From Paragemmobacter amnigenus (lineage in GTDB: Bacteria > Pseudomonadota > Alphaproteobacteria > Rhodobacterales > Rhodobacteraceae), in the NCBI RefSeq assembly GCF_009908265.2, contig NZ_JAAATX020000002.1, positions 124,001-188,000 of the forward strand: DNA of 64,000 nt, in the 5' to 3' direction. Below, in pieces: positions 36,932 to 46,663 of this stretch (positions within the stretch are counted from its first letter, which is position 1; every line of letters begins with the position of its first letter). The notes beneath the pieces were generated by a model. That model saw only the letters and a program-made list of their open reading frames with translations, was not told the origin of the DNA and made no database searches. A program made the position numbers and the translations under genes.

Positions 36932-39052
36932 ATGCCTGATCTTCTGATTGAACTCTTCTCCGAGGAAATCCCCGCGCGGATGCAGGGCAAGGCCGCCGCC
37001 GATCTGAAGAAGATGGTGACGGACGGGCTGGTGGAGGCGGGGCTGACCTATGCCTCGGCCGGTGCCTTTTCCACGCCGCGCCGTCTGGTGCTGTCGGTGG
37101 AGGAGCTGACGGCCGAGAGCAAGCCCGTGCGGGAAGAGCGCAAGGGGCCGCGGACCGATGCGCCGGCGGCGGCGCTGGAGGGGTTCCTGCGGTCGACGGG
37201 GCTGACCAAGGACCAGCTTGAAATCCGCGACGACAAGAAGGCGCAGGTCTATTTCGCGGTGGTCGAAAAGCCGGGCCGCAAGGCGGAGGACATCGTGGCC
37301 GAGGTGCTGGAGGGGGCGATCCGCACCTTCCCCTGGCCCAAGTCGATGCGCTGGGGGGCGGGCAGTCTGCGCTGGGTGCGGCCCTTGCATTCCATCCTGT
37401 GCCTGATGGTGGACGAGGGCGGCGCGCGGGTGGTGCCGGTCGATGTGGACGGGATCGTTTCTGGCAACACGACCGAGGGGCACCGATTCATGGGGGCGGG
37501 GCGCTTTGCCGTCGCGTCCTTTGACGATTACCGCGTAAAGCTGGCGCGGGCCAAGGTGATGCTGGACCCCGCCGAGCGCGAGGCGCAGATCTGGCAGGAG
37601 GCCACCAACATGGCCTTCGCCGCAGGTCTGGAGGTGGTCGAGGATCGCGGTCTGCTGGCCGAGGTGGCGGGGCTGGTGGAATGGCCGGTGGTCCTGATGG
37701 GGCAGATCGGCGAGGAATTCATGGGTCTGCCGCCCGAGGTTCTGCAGACCTCGATGAAAGAGCATCAGAAGTTCTTTTCGGTGCGGAACCCCAAGACGGG
37801 CCGGATCGAGCGCTTCGTCACGGTTGCCAATATCGAGGCGGCGGATGGCGGGGCGGCGATCCTGAAAGGCAACCAGAAGGTGCTGCGCGCCCGCCTGTCG
37901 GATGCGCGCTTCTTCTGGGAGAATGACCTGCGGGTGGCCAAGGGCGGCATGGGCGAATGGGCCGAGGGGCTGCGCGCGGTGACCTTCCACAACAAGCTGG
38001 GCTCGCAGGCCGAGCGGATCGCGCGGATCGCCGCGCTGGCGCGCGAGATCGCGCCCTTGGTGGGGGCCGATGCCGACATGGCGGGCAAGGCGGCAGAGGT
38101 TGCCAAGCTGGACCTGCGGTCGGGGATGGTGGGCGAATTCGCGGAATTGCAGGGCGTGATGGGCCGCTATTACGCGCTGGAGGCGGGGATGCCTGCGGCG
38201 GTGGCGGATGCGTGCCGCGACCATTACTCGCCTCTGGGCCCGTCGGATGCCGTGCCGGTGGAGCCGGTGTCGGTGGCCGTGGCGCTGGCCGACAAGATCG
38301 ACACGCTGACGGGGTTCTGGGCGATCGACGAGAAGCCGACGGGGAGCAAGGACCCCTTCGCGCTGCGTCGCGCGGCGCTGGGGGTGATCCGGCTGGTGTT
38401 GGTGAACGGGGTGCGGGGAAGTTTGCTCCAACTGATGGACGCACCCATGCGGCGTGCAAAATCGGCAGCCTTTCCGGAACGCGATGCCAACCCAGAACTG
38501 CGGGAACTTGATGATCGCGTCGCAACAGTCCAGCTAGTTGAGTTCTTCCACGACCGCCTGAAGGTCTTTCTCCGCGATCAGGGCATCCGGCATGACGTCA
38601 TCGACGCCTGCCTTGCCATGCCCGGCAATGACGACCTGACGCTGCTGGTCAAGCGCGCGCAGGCGTTGCAGTCCTTCCTGTCCTCGGACGACGGCACGAA
38701 CCTGCTGCAAGGCTTCAAGCGCGCCAACAACATCCTGACGCAGGCCGAGGCCAAGGACGGTGTCGAATATTCCTTCGGCGCGGACCCGAAATTTGCCGAA
38801 AGCGACGAGGAACGCGCGCTCTTCAACGCGCTGGACGTCGCCGAACAGGCCATCGGTCCCGCCATGAAGGCCGAGGATTTCGCCGCCGCCATGGGGGCCA
38901 TGGCGCAACTGCGCGCGCCGATCGACGCGTTCTTCACGGCGGTGCAGATCAACACGGACAATGCCGTGGTGCGGCGCAACCGTCTGAACCTGCTGCACCG
39001 CATCCGCGCCATCTGTGCGGGCGTGGCGGACCTGAGACAGGTGGAAGGCTGA
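36932..39052 (+). CDS. glyS: Glycyl-tRNA synthetase beta subunit
   Basis: tRNA-recognition subunit partnering GlyQ. The 706-aa protein begins PDLLIELFSEEIPARMQGKA, the standard N-terminus. Marks: PRRLVLSVEEL, FPWPKSMRWGAGSLRWVRPL, GHRFMGAGRFAV, and ARLSDARFFWENDLRVAKGG near residue 325. The C-terminal DALR-like anticodon-binding region runs from about 590 to the end. Length is normal. A GC hairpin without T run (39091-39111) lies past the stop. Confidence 0.97.
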   Translation: MPDLLIELFSEEIPARMQGKAAADLKKMVTDGLVEAGLTYASAGAFSTPRRLVLSVEELTAESKPVREERKGPRTDAPAAALEGFLRSTGLTKDQLEIRDDKKAQVYFAVVEKPGRKAEDIVAEVLEGAIRTFPWPKSMRWGAGSLRWVRPLHSILCLMVDEGGARVVPVDVDGIVSGNTTEGHRFMGAGRFAVASFDDYRVKLARAKVMLDPAEREAQIWQEATNMAFAAGLEVVEDRGLLAEVAGLVEWPVVLMGQIGEEFMGLPPEVLQTSMKEHQKFFSVRNPKTGRIERFVTVANIEAADGGAAILKGNQKVLRARLSDARFFWENDLRVAKGGMGEWAEGLRAVTFHNKLGSQAERIARIAALAREIAPLVGADADMAGKAAEVAKLDLRSGMVGEFAELQGVMGRYYALEAGMPAAVADACRDHYSPLGPSDAVPVEPVSVAVALADKIDTLTGFWAIDEKPTGSKDPFALRRAALGVIRLVLVNGVRGSLLQLMDAPMRRAKSAAFPERDANPELRELDDRVATVQLVEFFHDRLKVFLRDQGIRHDVIDACLAMPGNDDLTLLVKRAQALQSFLSSDDGTNLLQGFKRANNILTQAEAKDGVEYSFGADPKFAESDEERALFNALDVAEQAIGPAMKAEDFAAAMGAMAQLRAPIDAFFTAVQINTDNAVVRRNRLNLLHRIRAICAGVADLRQVEG

Positions 39053-39056
39053 GCCT

Positions 39057-39111
39057 GTCCATTTTCCGTCCCCAAATATCCCGCGGGGGTCCGGGGGTGT
39101 GAAACCCCCGG
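39057..39111. repeat. ATATTTGG-type extragenic repeat and hairpin
   Basis: CATTTTCCGTCCCCAAATAT followed by CCCGCGGG is one of several short related sequences in gaps of this window (also 53788-53810, 54951-54972, 56926-56957 and 59790-59818). The adjacent stem CCGGGGGT / ACCCCCGG (39091-39111) may end the glyS transcript. Confidence 0.55.
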
Positions 39112-39210
39112 CGGCCGGTTGCCCGCGGAACGCCTGAAAATCGGGCAATGTCAGGCTTGCGTGACAGCCCGCATGGCGTATCCTGCGGCTGCAAAAGAAA
39201 GGTCGCCGCA

Positions 39211-41763
39211 GTGCAGAAGATGGACGCGCTCCCCGATTTCGCCGAGATCACGCCCTCGGCGCGGATCCAGACGACGGCGCATGGCTGGCGGGCGAAGTGC
39301 CTGCAACGGCTGGTGCGGCTGGACCTGCCGGTGCCCGAAACCGTGGCGCTGCCTGCGGCAACGGTGCGGGCCATCGCGGCGGGGCATCAGGTGGATGTGG
39401 CCGCGATCCTTGGCCATTTCGGGGCGGATGCGCTGATTTCCGTGCGGCCCAGCCCCGAGAACCCCGATTGGGGCGGGCCTGCGACCATCCTGAACATCGG
39501 CATGAACACCGTGCGCCATGCCGAGTTGGTGGAACGGCACGGGCAGGCGGCGGCGGATGCGCTCTATCTGCGGTTCGTGCAGGCCTATGCGACCCATGTG
39601 GCGCGGCTGGACCCCGACATGTTCGACGCCGCCGCCCCGTCGGCCGAAAGCCTGCGCGATGCGCTGCGGGTCTACGAGATGGAGATGGACGAACCCTTCC
39701 CGCAGGACCCCGCGCGGCAACTGGCCGAGGTGCTGCGGTCCATGGCGCGGGCTTGGGAGGGGACGACGGCGCGGCTTTTGCGGCAGGCCAAGGGCGCGCC
39801 GGAGAATGCGGCGCTGGGGCTGGTCGTGCAGCAGATGGCGCAGGGGATCGGCAAGGGCGTGTCGGGGTCCGGCGTGATCCAGTTCGTCGATCCGGTGACG
39901 GGGCTGCCGCAGGTGACGGGGCGCTATCTGGGCCAGTCGCAGGGGCGCGACGCGCTGAAGCGGACCGAGGCGATCTATCTGACCCGCGATCCGCGCGGCC
40001 CGTCGCTGGAGGAGCTGGCGCCGGAGCTGTTCGGGGAACTGGTGCGGTTCGGCGCGGTCTGCCGTGCGCGGCTGCGCGAGGAGATGCAGATCGAATTCAC
40101 CATCGAGGACGGGCAATTGTCGGTGCTGGATGCGGTGAAGGTGGCGCGGTCGGCGCGGGCGGGGTTGAAGATCGCCGTGGCGCTGGCCGAGGACGGGATC
40201 ATCACCGAGGCCGATGCCGTGCTGCGGGTGGAGCCGCGGGCGCTGTCGGAGCTTTTGCACCCGCAGGTCGATCCGCGGGGGGCGCGGGATGTGTTCGTCA
40301 AGGGGATCGCGGCCAGCCCGGGGGCGGCGGTGGGGCGGATCGTGTTCACCTCGCAGGCGGCGCAGGCCAGTGCGGCGCGGGGCGAGCCTTGCATCCTTGT
40401 CCGGCGCGAGACGGCGCCCGAGGATATCCGCGGGATGCATTCGGCGGTCGGTGTGCTGACGGAACGGGGGGGGATGACCTCGCACGCGGCGGTGATCGGG
40501 CGCGGGCTGGGCCTGCCCTGCATCGTGGGGGCGTCGGACCTGAAGCTGGACACCAAGGAGAAGAAGCTGGTCGCCCCCGATGGCCGCGTCTTCCGCGAGG
40601 GTGACATCATCACGGTGGACGGCACCACGGGGCAGGCGCTGGCCGGTGCGGCAGAGATGCTGGCGCCTGCGCTGGACGACAGTTTCCGCAAGCTGCTGGG
40701 CTGGGCGGATACGTTCCGTGACATCGGCATCCGCGCCAATGCCGACACGCCGCAGGACGCCGCCACCGCGCGCCAGTTCGAGGCGCAGGGGATCGGGCTG
40801 TGCCGGACCGAGCATATGTTCTTTGAGGATGACCGTCTGGTCGTCATGCGCGAGATGATCTTTGCCGACAGTTCCACGGATCGCGCGGCGGCGCTGGCGC
40901 GGCTGTTGCCGATGCAGCGGGACGATTTCGTGCAGCTTTTCGACATCATGCAGGGGCTGCCCGTCTGCATCCGCCTGTTCGACCCGCCGCTGCACGAATT
41001 CCTGCCCCACAGCCGCGAGGGCCTGCGCGAATTGGCCGAGGCGCTGGACCGTCCGCTGTCCGAGGTGACGCGGCGGGCCGAGGCGCTGGCCGAGTTCAAC
41101 CCGATGCTGGGGATGCGGGGGGTGCGGCTGGGGGTCGTGCTGCCGGAAATCTATGACATGCAGGCGCAGGCCATCTTCGAGGCGACGGTCGAGATCGCGC
41201 GGCGCGGCGCGGCGGTGGTGCCCGAGATCATGATCCCGCTGGTCTCTGCCCGTCGCGAGGTGGAGCTGGTCAAGGGCCGCGTCGATGCGGTGGCGGCCAA
41301 GGTGCGCGCCAAGGCGGGGGTGGACTTCGCCTACAAGCTGGGGGTGATGGTGGAAACGCCGCGCGCCGCGCTGCGGGCGGGCGAGATCGCGCAGCATGCG
41401 GCCTTCCTGTCCTTTGGCACGAACGACCTGACGCAGATGACCTATGGGCTAAGCCGTGACGATGCGGGGCGGTTCATGAACACCTATGTGCAGCAGGGCG
41501 TTTTCCCCGAGGATCCGTTCCACATCCTTGACGTGGACGGGGTGGGCGAGCTGTTGCATATCGGGGCGGAGCGGGGCCGCAAGACGCGGGGCGATCTGGT
41601 CCTTTCGATCTGCGGCGAGCATGGTGGTAATCCCGAATCAATCGATTTCTGTCGAAAGGCGGGATTCGATTACGTCTCCTGTTCGCCCTATCGCGTGCCG
41701 CTGGCACGGCTGGCCGCCGCGCATCTGGCCTTGCAGGAGGTGAGGGTGTCGGGCAAAAACTGA
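39211..41763 (+). CDS. Pyruvate phosphate dikinase-like PEP-utilising protein
   Basis: 850-aa protein with the central and C-terminal domains of PPDK. The phosphohistidine motif GGMTSHAAVIGRGLG is near residues 420-435; the PEP/pyruvate TIM-barrel has GIGLCRTEHMFF, LSFGTNDLTQMTYGLSRDD and SICGEHGGNPESI. The N-terminus is unusual: the family motif GGKGANLAEM is absent and the ATP-grasp Arg-Ser-Gly-Ala segment reads SVRPSPENPDW, so the ATP-binding domain is shortened and altered. It may not be a true dikinase. GTG 39211 is chosen because AAAGAAAGG precedes it; ATG 39220 is an alternative. Confidence 0.82.
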   Translation: MQKMDALPDFAEITPSARIQTTAHGWRAKCLQRLVRLDLPVPETVALPAATVRAIAAGHQVDVAAILGHFGADALISVRPSPENPDWGGPATILNIGMNTVRHAELVERHGQAAADALYLRFVQAYATHVARLDPDMFDAAAPSAESLRDALRVYEMEMDEPFPQDPARQLAEVLRSMARAWEGTTARLLRQAKGAPENAALGLVVQQMAQGIGKGVSGSGVIQFVDPVTGLPQVTGRYLGQSQGRDALKRTEAIYLTRDPRGPSLEELAPELFGELVRFGAVCRARLREEMQIEFTIEDGQLSVLDAVKVARSARAGLKIAVALAEDGIITEADAVLRVEPRALSELLHPQVDPRGARDVFVKGIAASPGAAVGRIVFTSQAAQASAARGEPCILVRRETAPEDIRGMHSAVGVLTERGGMTSHAAVIGRGLGLPCIVGASDLKLDTKEKKLVAPDGRVFREGDIITVDGTTGQALAGAAEMLAPALDDSFRKLLGWADTFRDIGIRANADTPQDAATARQFEAQGIGLCRTEHMFFEDDRLVVMREMIFADSSTDRAAALARLLPMQRDDFVQLFDIMQGLPVCIRLFDPPLHEFLPHSREGLRELAEALDRPLSEVTRRAEALAEFNPMLGMRGVRLGVVLPEIYDMQAQAIFEATVEIARRGAAVVPEIMIPLVSARREVELVKGRVDAVAAKVRAKAGVDFAYKLGVMVETPRAALRAGEIAQHAAFLSFGTNDLTQMTYGLSRDDAGRFMNTYVQQGVFPEDPFHILDVDGVGELLHIGAERGRKTRGDLVLSICGEHGGNPESIDFCRKAGFDYVSCSPYRVPLARLAAAHLALQEVRVSGKN

Positions 41764-41961
41764 CACAATATCATGTGTTTGCCGGAGTTTGTTAATCAAG
41801 GTTATCAAGATTTTCGGCGGATATCCGCCGAAATCTGCCGAAATTACGTTGTAATTTTGCCACATTGGTGGACTCGGGCCGCGCGGGTCGTCTAACCCCG
41901 CCCCTCGTCCGGGCGGTTGCGTCCGGGCGTGAGGCTGAAACAGACCGGGAAACACGAGACC
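41764..41961. repeat. Intergenic region with palindromes
   Basis: TTTTCGGCGGATATCCGCCGAAAT is a near-perfect palindrome at about 41811-41834, followed by AAATTAC / GTAATTT at 41839-41855. The A/T-rich arms may terminate the preceding transcript. The second hairpin resembles the AATTACGTAATT element at about 32080. Confidence 0.5.
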
Positions 41962-42654
41962 ATGCGCTTGCACACAGGCTGGATGACGGGGGCGATTGCC
42001 GCCGTGATCCTGAATGGAGCGGCCTTCGCCGACGTGACGGTGAGCCAATCGAATGATCCGACCGCGGCCATCGGGGGGGCGCTGACCTCGCTTCTCGGGG
42101 CCGAGAAGCAGGCGCTGGCGGCATTGCCCGAGCAGCGGCTGACCGAGCTGGCCGTCGGGCCGGAGATCGAGACGAAGACGACGACCGCCAAGGCGCGCGG
42201 CAAGGACGCGGCGCCGGCGGTGATCCGCTATGACGATGCATGGCTGGCGCAACTGCCCGAACCCTCGGGCGATGCGGAATGGGAATGCCTGCGCACGGCG
42301 ATCTATTTCGAATCGCGCGGCGAGACGCTGCGCGGCCAGTTCGCGGTGGCCGAGGTCATCCTGAACCGCGTGGACAGCCCCGATTACCCCAAGTCGATCT
42401 GCGCCGTGGTCCAGCAGGGTGGCTCTGGCGGCTGCCAGTTCAGCTATTCCTGCGACGGGCGGGCCGATGCGATGCGCGACCCTGAGGCGACATGGCGCGC
42501 GGGACGCATCGCGCGGGTGATGATGGACGGCGCGCCGCGCGCGCTGACCATGGGGGCCACGCATTTCCACACGCGGGCGGTGCGGCCGGGCTGGTCGAAC
42601 CGGTTTCCGCAGACGGCCTCGATCGGGGCGCATCTGTTCTATCGGCAGCCCTGA
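41962..42654 (+). CDS. Cell wall hydrolase, SleB-like
   Basis: 230-aa exported protein. The start at 41962 follows ACGAGA. The signal peptide spans about residues 1-24 (TGWMTGAIAAVILNGAAFAD). A variable segment with Thr/Lys/Ala follows to about 100. The Hydrolase_2 (SleB) domain occupies about 110-230: CLRTAIYFESRGETLRGQFA with the catalytic Glu, VAEVILNRVDSPDYPKSICA, CQFSYSCDG and GATHFHTRAVRPGWS. These enzymes cut peptidoglycan glycan strands, probably as lytic transglycosylases. An apparently monocistronic unit. Confidence 0.88.
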   Translation: MRLHTGWMTGAIAAVILNGAAFADVTVSQSNDPTAAIGGALTSLLGAEKQALAALPEQRLTELAVGPEIETKTTTAKARGKDAAPAVIRYDDAWLAQLPEPSGDAEWECLRTAIYFESRGETLRGQFAVAEVILNRVDSPDYPKSICAVVQQGGSGGCQFSYSCDGRADAMRDPEATWRAGRIARVMMDGAPRALTMGATHFHTRAVRPGWSNRFPQTASIGAHLFYRQP

Positions 42655-42703
42655 CGAGTCGTCTTGGTTGCCCTTTATGCCGATATCCGACATGGAGCCG
42701 GCG

Positions 42704-42725
42704 GGGGCAGGTGTTAACCTGCCCC
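42704..42725 (+). terminator. Hairpin between the cell wall hydrolase gene and folB
   Basis: Perfect 9-bp stem GGGGCAGGT / ACCTGCCCC with loop GTTA. No T run follows, so termination is possible but weakly supported. Confidence 0.4.
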
Positions 42726-42756
42726 TGAAATTTCCGGCGCCCAAGGAGGCGAGACC

Positions 42757-43665
42757 ATGACCAGCGACATCCGCCTCGCCTTTGCGCATCCCGAGGAAAG
42801 GGCCGTGGCTTCGGCCAGTGCCGACCCGCGCGACCGTATCTCTTTGCGCGACCATGTCGTCGAGGTGGAGATCGGCGCCTTCCAGCAGGAACGCGGCACG
42901 CGCCAGCGCATCCAGTTCAATGTGGTGGTCGAGGTGCGCCCGCAGCCGCAGCCGCTGGACGACGATGTGGACAAGATCCTGAGCTATGACCGCATCACCG
43001 AGGCGATCGCGGCGGAACTGGCCGCCGAGCGGCTGAACCTGCTGGAGACGCTGGCCGAGCGGGTGGCAGAGCGCATCCTTGCCGAGCCGCAGGCGATGCG
43101 CGCCTTCGTGCGGGTGGAAAAGCTGGACCGTGGCCCCGGCAAGCTGGGCGTGGAAATCGTGCGGAGCCGTGCCGAGGCGCCCTTGCGCGCGGTTGGCAAG
43201 GACGGGGTGGAGTCGGCGCTGCATCCGCTGGTGGTCTTTCTGGACAATGCGGCGATCCATGCGGGCGATCTGGCGTCGCGGCTGGACGCGCTGCAGGCGC
43301 GTGGCGTGCCGGTGATCCTGACCGTGGGGCTGCCCGATCTGCCGCGCCCGCAGACGGGGCACAAGCCGACGCAGCGGCGCGTCGATCTGCTGGCGATCGA
43401 ACAGAACGCCTGGACGCTGGCGGCGAAGGATGACCGCTGCGTCGTGGTGGCCACGCGGACGGAAATCGACTGGGCCGTGAAGCGCGGGCAGATGATCGTC
43501 TGGGCGCCGTCCAAGCTGGTGCTGGATGCCGTGGACGGCCCGCAAAGCCGCGAGCCGGTGGCGCTGGCGCTGTGGCTGGCCGAGGTGATGGCGGCCAGCG
43601 GGATCGTCGTTCACGGGGATGTTGCACTGCCGGCAGGAAGCCGCGTGCCGGTGGAGCGCGCCTGA
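42757..43665 (+). CDS. folB: Dihydroneopterin aldolase with C-terminal extension
   Basis: Folate-pathway enzyme that splits dihydroneopterin into 6-hydroxymethyl-dihydropterin and glycolaldehyde. The FolB domain is about residues 25-140: RDRISLRDHVVEVEIGAFQQ, KILSYDRITEAIAAELA, LLETLAERVAERIL and VRVEKLDRGPG. At 302 aa the protein is more than twice the usual 120 aa: residues about 150-302 form an added domain (HPLVVFLDNAAIHAGDLASR, then GQMIVWAPSKLVLDAVDGP) of unknown role. folP follows after 47 bp and glmM overlaps folP. Confidence 0.88.
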   Translation: MTSDIRLAFAHPEERAVASASADPRDRISLRDHVVEVEIGAFQQERGTRQRIQFNVVVEVRPQPQPLDDDVDKILSYDRITEAIAAELAAERLNLLETLAERVAERILAEPQAMRAFVRVEKLDRGPGKLGVEIVRSRAEAPLRAVGKDGVESALHPLVVFLDNAAIHAGDLASRLDALQARGVPVILTVGLPDLPRPQTGHKPTQRRVDLLAIEQNAWTLAAKDDRCVVVATRTEIDWAVKRGQMIVWAPSKLVLDAVDGPQSREPVALALWLAEVMAASGIVVHGDVALPAGSRVPVERA

Positions 43666-43712
43666 GGGGCGCGGGGCTTGCACGGGCGCTGCGCTGCGCC
43701 TAGGCAGGGCGC

Positions 43713-44720
43713 ATGGAATACTATCGCCCCATTGCATCCGTCGATCCCTCGCGCCCTGCGGGGGCGCTGCCGCTGGCCGGTGGCTGGTGCTGGTTTTCGC
43801 AGGTCGAGGTGTTGCGGCGCGACGCGCCGCCCGAAGTGGTGCCCGTCTCGGCCCTGCCCGCAGAGGTGCGCGAGAGGCTGAGCGCGCCCCGCGCGGCCTT
43901 TGGCGGGTTGCGGATGGATGTGCCGCAGGTGATGGGCATCCTGAACGTGACGCCGGATTCCTTTTCCGATGGCGGGCGGTTTCTGGCGCCGGAGGCGGCG
44001 CTGGCACAGGCGCAGGCCATGGCTGAGGGCGCGGATGTGCTGGACATCGGCGGGGAAAGCACGCGCCCCGGCGCCGCCGAGGTGCCCGTGGCCGAGGAGG
44101 TGGAGCGCACCGCCCCCGTGATCGCCGCGCTGCGGGCGGGGGGGATGACGGTCCCGATCTCGGTCGATACGCGAAAGGCGGGCGTGGCGCGGGCGGCGCT
44201 GGCGGCGGGGGCGGGGATCGTCAACGATGTGGCGGCCATGGGGTTTGATCCGGAAATGGCGTCTGTCGTGGCGGGGTCGGGCGCGCCGGTGATCCTGATG
44301 CATTCGATCAAGACCCCGGCAACGATGCAGGATGACCCGCGCTATGACGATGTGCTTCTGGATGTTTACGATTTCCTGAAGGCACGGATCGCCGCAGCCG
44401 TCGCGGCGGGAATCGCGCGCGAGCGGATCATGGTCGATCCCGGCATCGGTTTCGGCAAGACGGCCGAGCATAATCTGGCTCTGGTGCGGCGGCTGTCGCT
44501 GTTCCACGATCTGGGGGTGCCGGTGCTGCTGGGCGTGTCGCGCAAGCGGTTCATCGGCAACATCGGGGGCGAGCCTGTGGCCGAGCGGCGGGTGGCCGGA
44601 TCGGTGGCGGTTGCGCTGGCCGGCGTCGCGCAGGGCGCGCAGGTTGTCAGGGTGCATGACGTGGCCGAGACGCGGCAGGCGTTGCGGCTGTGGCAGGCGG
44701 TGAATGGGGTGGCGGGATGA
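43713..44720 (+). CDS. folP: Dihydropteroate synthase
   Basis: Joins hydroxymethyl-dihydropterin pyrophosphate with p-aminobenzoate; the sulfonamide target. The 335-aa protein has an N-terminal extra segment of about 65 residues, then the TIM-barrel with [72 protein letters not shown] and [11 protein letters not shown]. The motifs are all intact. Its TGA overlaps the ATG of glmM, so translation is coupled. Confidence 0.96.
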   Translation: MEYYRPIASVDPSRPAGALPLAGGWCWFSQVEVLRRDAPPEVVPVSALPAEVRERLSAPRAAFGGLRMDVPQVMGILNVTPDSFSDGGRFLAPEAALAQAQAMAEGADVLDIGGESTRPGAAEVPVAEEVERTAPVIAALRAGGMTVPISVDTRKAGVARAALAAGAGIVNDVAAMGFDPEMASVVAGSGAPVILMHSIKTPATMQDDPRYDDVLLDVYDFLKARIAAAVAAGIARERIMVDPGIGFGKTAEHNLALVRRLSLFHDLGVPVLLGVSRKRFIGNIGGEPVAERRVAGSVAVALAGVAQGAQVVRVHDVAETRQALRLWQAVNGVAG

Positions 44721-46063
44721 CGCGGAAGCTTTTCGGGACGGATGGCGTGCGGGGTACAGCCAACACCTATCCCATGACGGCCGAGATGGCGCTGCGTCTG
44801 GGCGCGGCGGCGGGGCGGTATTTCCGCCGCGACGGCGGATCGGCGCACCGGGTGGTGATCGGCAAGGATACGCGGCTGTCGGGCTATATGCTGGAAAACG
44901 CCCTGACGGCGGGGCTGACCAGCACGGGGATGAATGTGCTGCTGCTGGGCCCGGTGCCGACACCGGCGGTGGGGTTCCTGACGCGGTCGATGCGGGCGGA
45001 TCTGGGGGTGATGATCTCGGCCTCGCATAACCCACACCACGACAACGGGATCAAGTTCTTCGGGCCTGACGGGTTCAAGCTGTCGGACGAGGCCGAGGCG
45101 GAGATCGAGGCGATCGTGGCGGGCGAGATCACCCCCGCGCGGCCCGAGAATATCGGGCGGGCCAAGCGGATCGAGGACGGGCGCGGACGGTATCAGGAAT
45201 TCGTCAAGACGACGGTCCCCGCCGGTGTCCGGCTGGACGGGTTGAAGGTGGTGATCGATTGCGCCAACGGCGCGGCCTACAAGGCGGCGCCCGAGGTGTT
45301 GTGGGAGCTGGGGGCAGAGGTCATTCCGGTCGGCGTCTCGCCCAACGGGACCAATATCAACGACCGCTGCGGATCGACCCATACTCAGACGGCAGCCGAG
45401 GCGGTGGTGGCGCATGGAGCGGATGTGGGCATCTGCCTGGATGGCGATGCGGATCGCGTCATGATCCTGGATTCGCAGGGAAAAGTTGCGGATGGCGACC
45501 AGATCATGGCGCTGATGGCCACGCGGTGGGCGGAGGATGGGCGGTTGCGGGGGGGGGCTTTGGTCGCCACGGTCATGTCCAATCTGGGACTGGAGCGGCA
45601 TCTGCAAGCGCGCGGGCTGCGGTTGGAGAGGACCGCCGTGGGCGACCGCTATGTCGTTGAAAGGATGCGGGAAAAGGGGTTCAACCTTGGGGGCGAGCAG
45701 TCGGGGCATATCGTGATGACCGACTATGCCACAACCGGTGACGGGCTGGTCGCGGGGTTGCAGTTCCTTGTCGAAATGGCACGCACGGGGGAGAGCGCGG
45801 CGACCCTTGCGCGGCAGTTCGAGACGGTGCCGCAGCTGTTGAAGAACGTCCGTTTCGGTGAGGGAAAACAACCCCTTGCCGATAGCGCCGTGCAGGATGT
45901 CATCGCGGCGCAGGAGCGGCGGCTGGCAGGGAAGGGGCGCATCCTCATTCGCAAATCGGGAACCGAGCCGCTGGTCCGCGTGATGGCGGAATGCGAGGAT
46001 TCCGCGCTGCTGGACGATGTGGTGGGAACCATCGTGGCGGCGGTGGAAAAAGCCGCAATTTGA
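44717..46063 (+). CDS. glmM: Phosphoglucosamine mutase
   Basis: Converts glucosamine-6-phosphate to glucosamine-1-phosphate for UDP-GlcNAc, feeding peptidoglycan and lipid A. The 448-aa protein begins [20 protein letters not shown]. The active-site serine loop is [20 protein letters not shown] (about residues 99-118), the metal site [14 protein letters not shown], the sugar loop GGEQSGHIV and the phosphate loop [13 protein letters not shown]. The ATG at 44717 overlaps the folP stop. The folP-glmM order is common in bacteria. Confidence 0.97.
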   Translation: MTRKLFGTDGVRGTANTYPMTAEMALRLGAAAGRYFRRDGGSAHRVVIGKDTRLSGYMLENALTAGLTSTGMNVLLLGPVPTPAVGFLTRSMRADLGVMISASHNPHHDNGIKFFGPDGFKLSDEAEAEIEAIVAGEITPARPENIGRAKRIEDGRGRYQEFVKTTVPAGVRLDGLKVVIDCANGAAYKAAPEVLWELGAEVIPVGVSPNGTNINDRCGSTHTQTAAEAVVAHGADVGICLDGDADRVMILDSQGKVADGDQIMALMATRWAEDGRLRGGALVATVMSNLGLERHLQARGLRLERTAVGDRYVVERMREKGFNLGGEQSGHIVMTDYATTGDGLVAGLQFLVEMARTGESAATLARQFETVPQLLKNVRFGEGKQPLADSAVQDVIAAQERRLAGKGRILIRKSGTEPLVRVMAECEDSALLDDVVGTIVAAVEKAAI

Positions 46064-46195
46064 GAGTCTTCGACCGTGCCGGCGGCTGTGCCGACGGTTG
46101 TACCGCAACCTGTCAGCACGCAGCGGGCGTTGCGTGAGGGGGTCGTTTACCGCCTTGGCAGGCGGTCAGGCCCGCGTGTCGCGGGGATGCGTCCG

Positions 46196-46248
46196 GCGCG
46201 GGCGGCGGGGTGACCCCGCGCATGGCGGGGTGAACCCCGCCCTACGGT
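46196..46248. repeat. GGGGTGAACCCC hairpin repeat
   Basis: GCGGGGTGACCCCGC and GCGGGGTGAACCCCGC lie in tandem; the second matches 14569-14586, including the trailing CCTACG. A common Rhodobacteraceae-type extragenic repeat. The gap 46064-46265 has no gene. Confidence 0.6.
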
Positions 46249-46265
46249 GGGTCGCTGGCCGTCGC

Positions 46266-46412
46266 CTATTCCTCGGCCGGGGTGTCGTCTTCCAGCGTTT
46301 CGGGGGCCGGAGCGGGGCGGGTCCATGTCGGCTTGCGCCGCGCGCGCGGCGGGGCGGGCTGGGCGAGGAATTCGGCAAGGTTGAAGGGGGGCTTGGGGGT
46401 GGAGATACCCAT
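46266..46412 (-). CDS. Small hypothetical protein (48 aa)
   Basis: Begins MGISTPKPPFNLAEFLAQPA, followed by PPRARRKPTW, TRPAPAPETL and an acidic end EDDTPAEE. The ribosome site AAAGGA lies 7 bases before the ATG on the minus strand, which makes the short frame credible. Its composition (basic, Pro-rich middle, acidic end) suggests a disordered peptide. No family recognised. The in-frame extension to 46817 enters the AT-rich gene in another frame and is rejected. Confidence 0.5.
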   Translation of the reverse strand: MGISTPKPPFNLAEFLAQPAPPRARRKPTWTRPAPAPETLEDDTPAEE

Positions 46413-46560
46413 GGGTCGTCCTTTCGGGGTCAGACCGGACGACGACGGGGGGCATAGGCAGAGCCGGCCACCGAGGTACGGGGTTGCGCCCCCGGGGAGA
46501 AGGGGGCGTGGGGAGGGTATGCGCCTTTTCGGGGGGGAAAGATAGGGGGGTGGGGTGGGT

Positions 46561-46589
46561 GGGGTTGTGTGCGGAGCGCACACAACCCC
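46561..46589. repeat. 12-bp perfect hairpin at the AT-rich island edge
   Basis: GGGGTTGTGTGC (46561-46572) and GCACACAACCCC (46578-46589) enclose GGAGC. It stands exactly where base composition changes from GC-rich to AT-rich. No T run follows on either strand, so it is not a standard terminator; it could be a recombination mark or a protective 3' stem for the HEPN transcript. Confidence 0.65.
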
Positions 46590-46663
46590 TACTTCATGTG
46601 ACCGTCTATCTAGGGTATGCTCGCCATCATTTGAGATCTTCGGAACCAAGACAGCGCGTAGGT

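Noticed and set aside
41811-41834. Palindrome as a chromosome dimer (dif) site
   Set aside because: It is a simple hairpin with A/T arms and lacks the XerC/XerD half-site layout.
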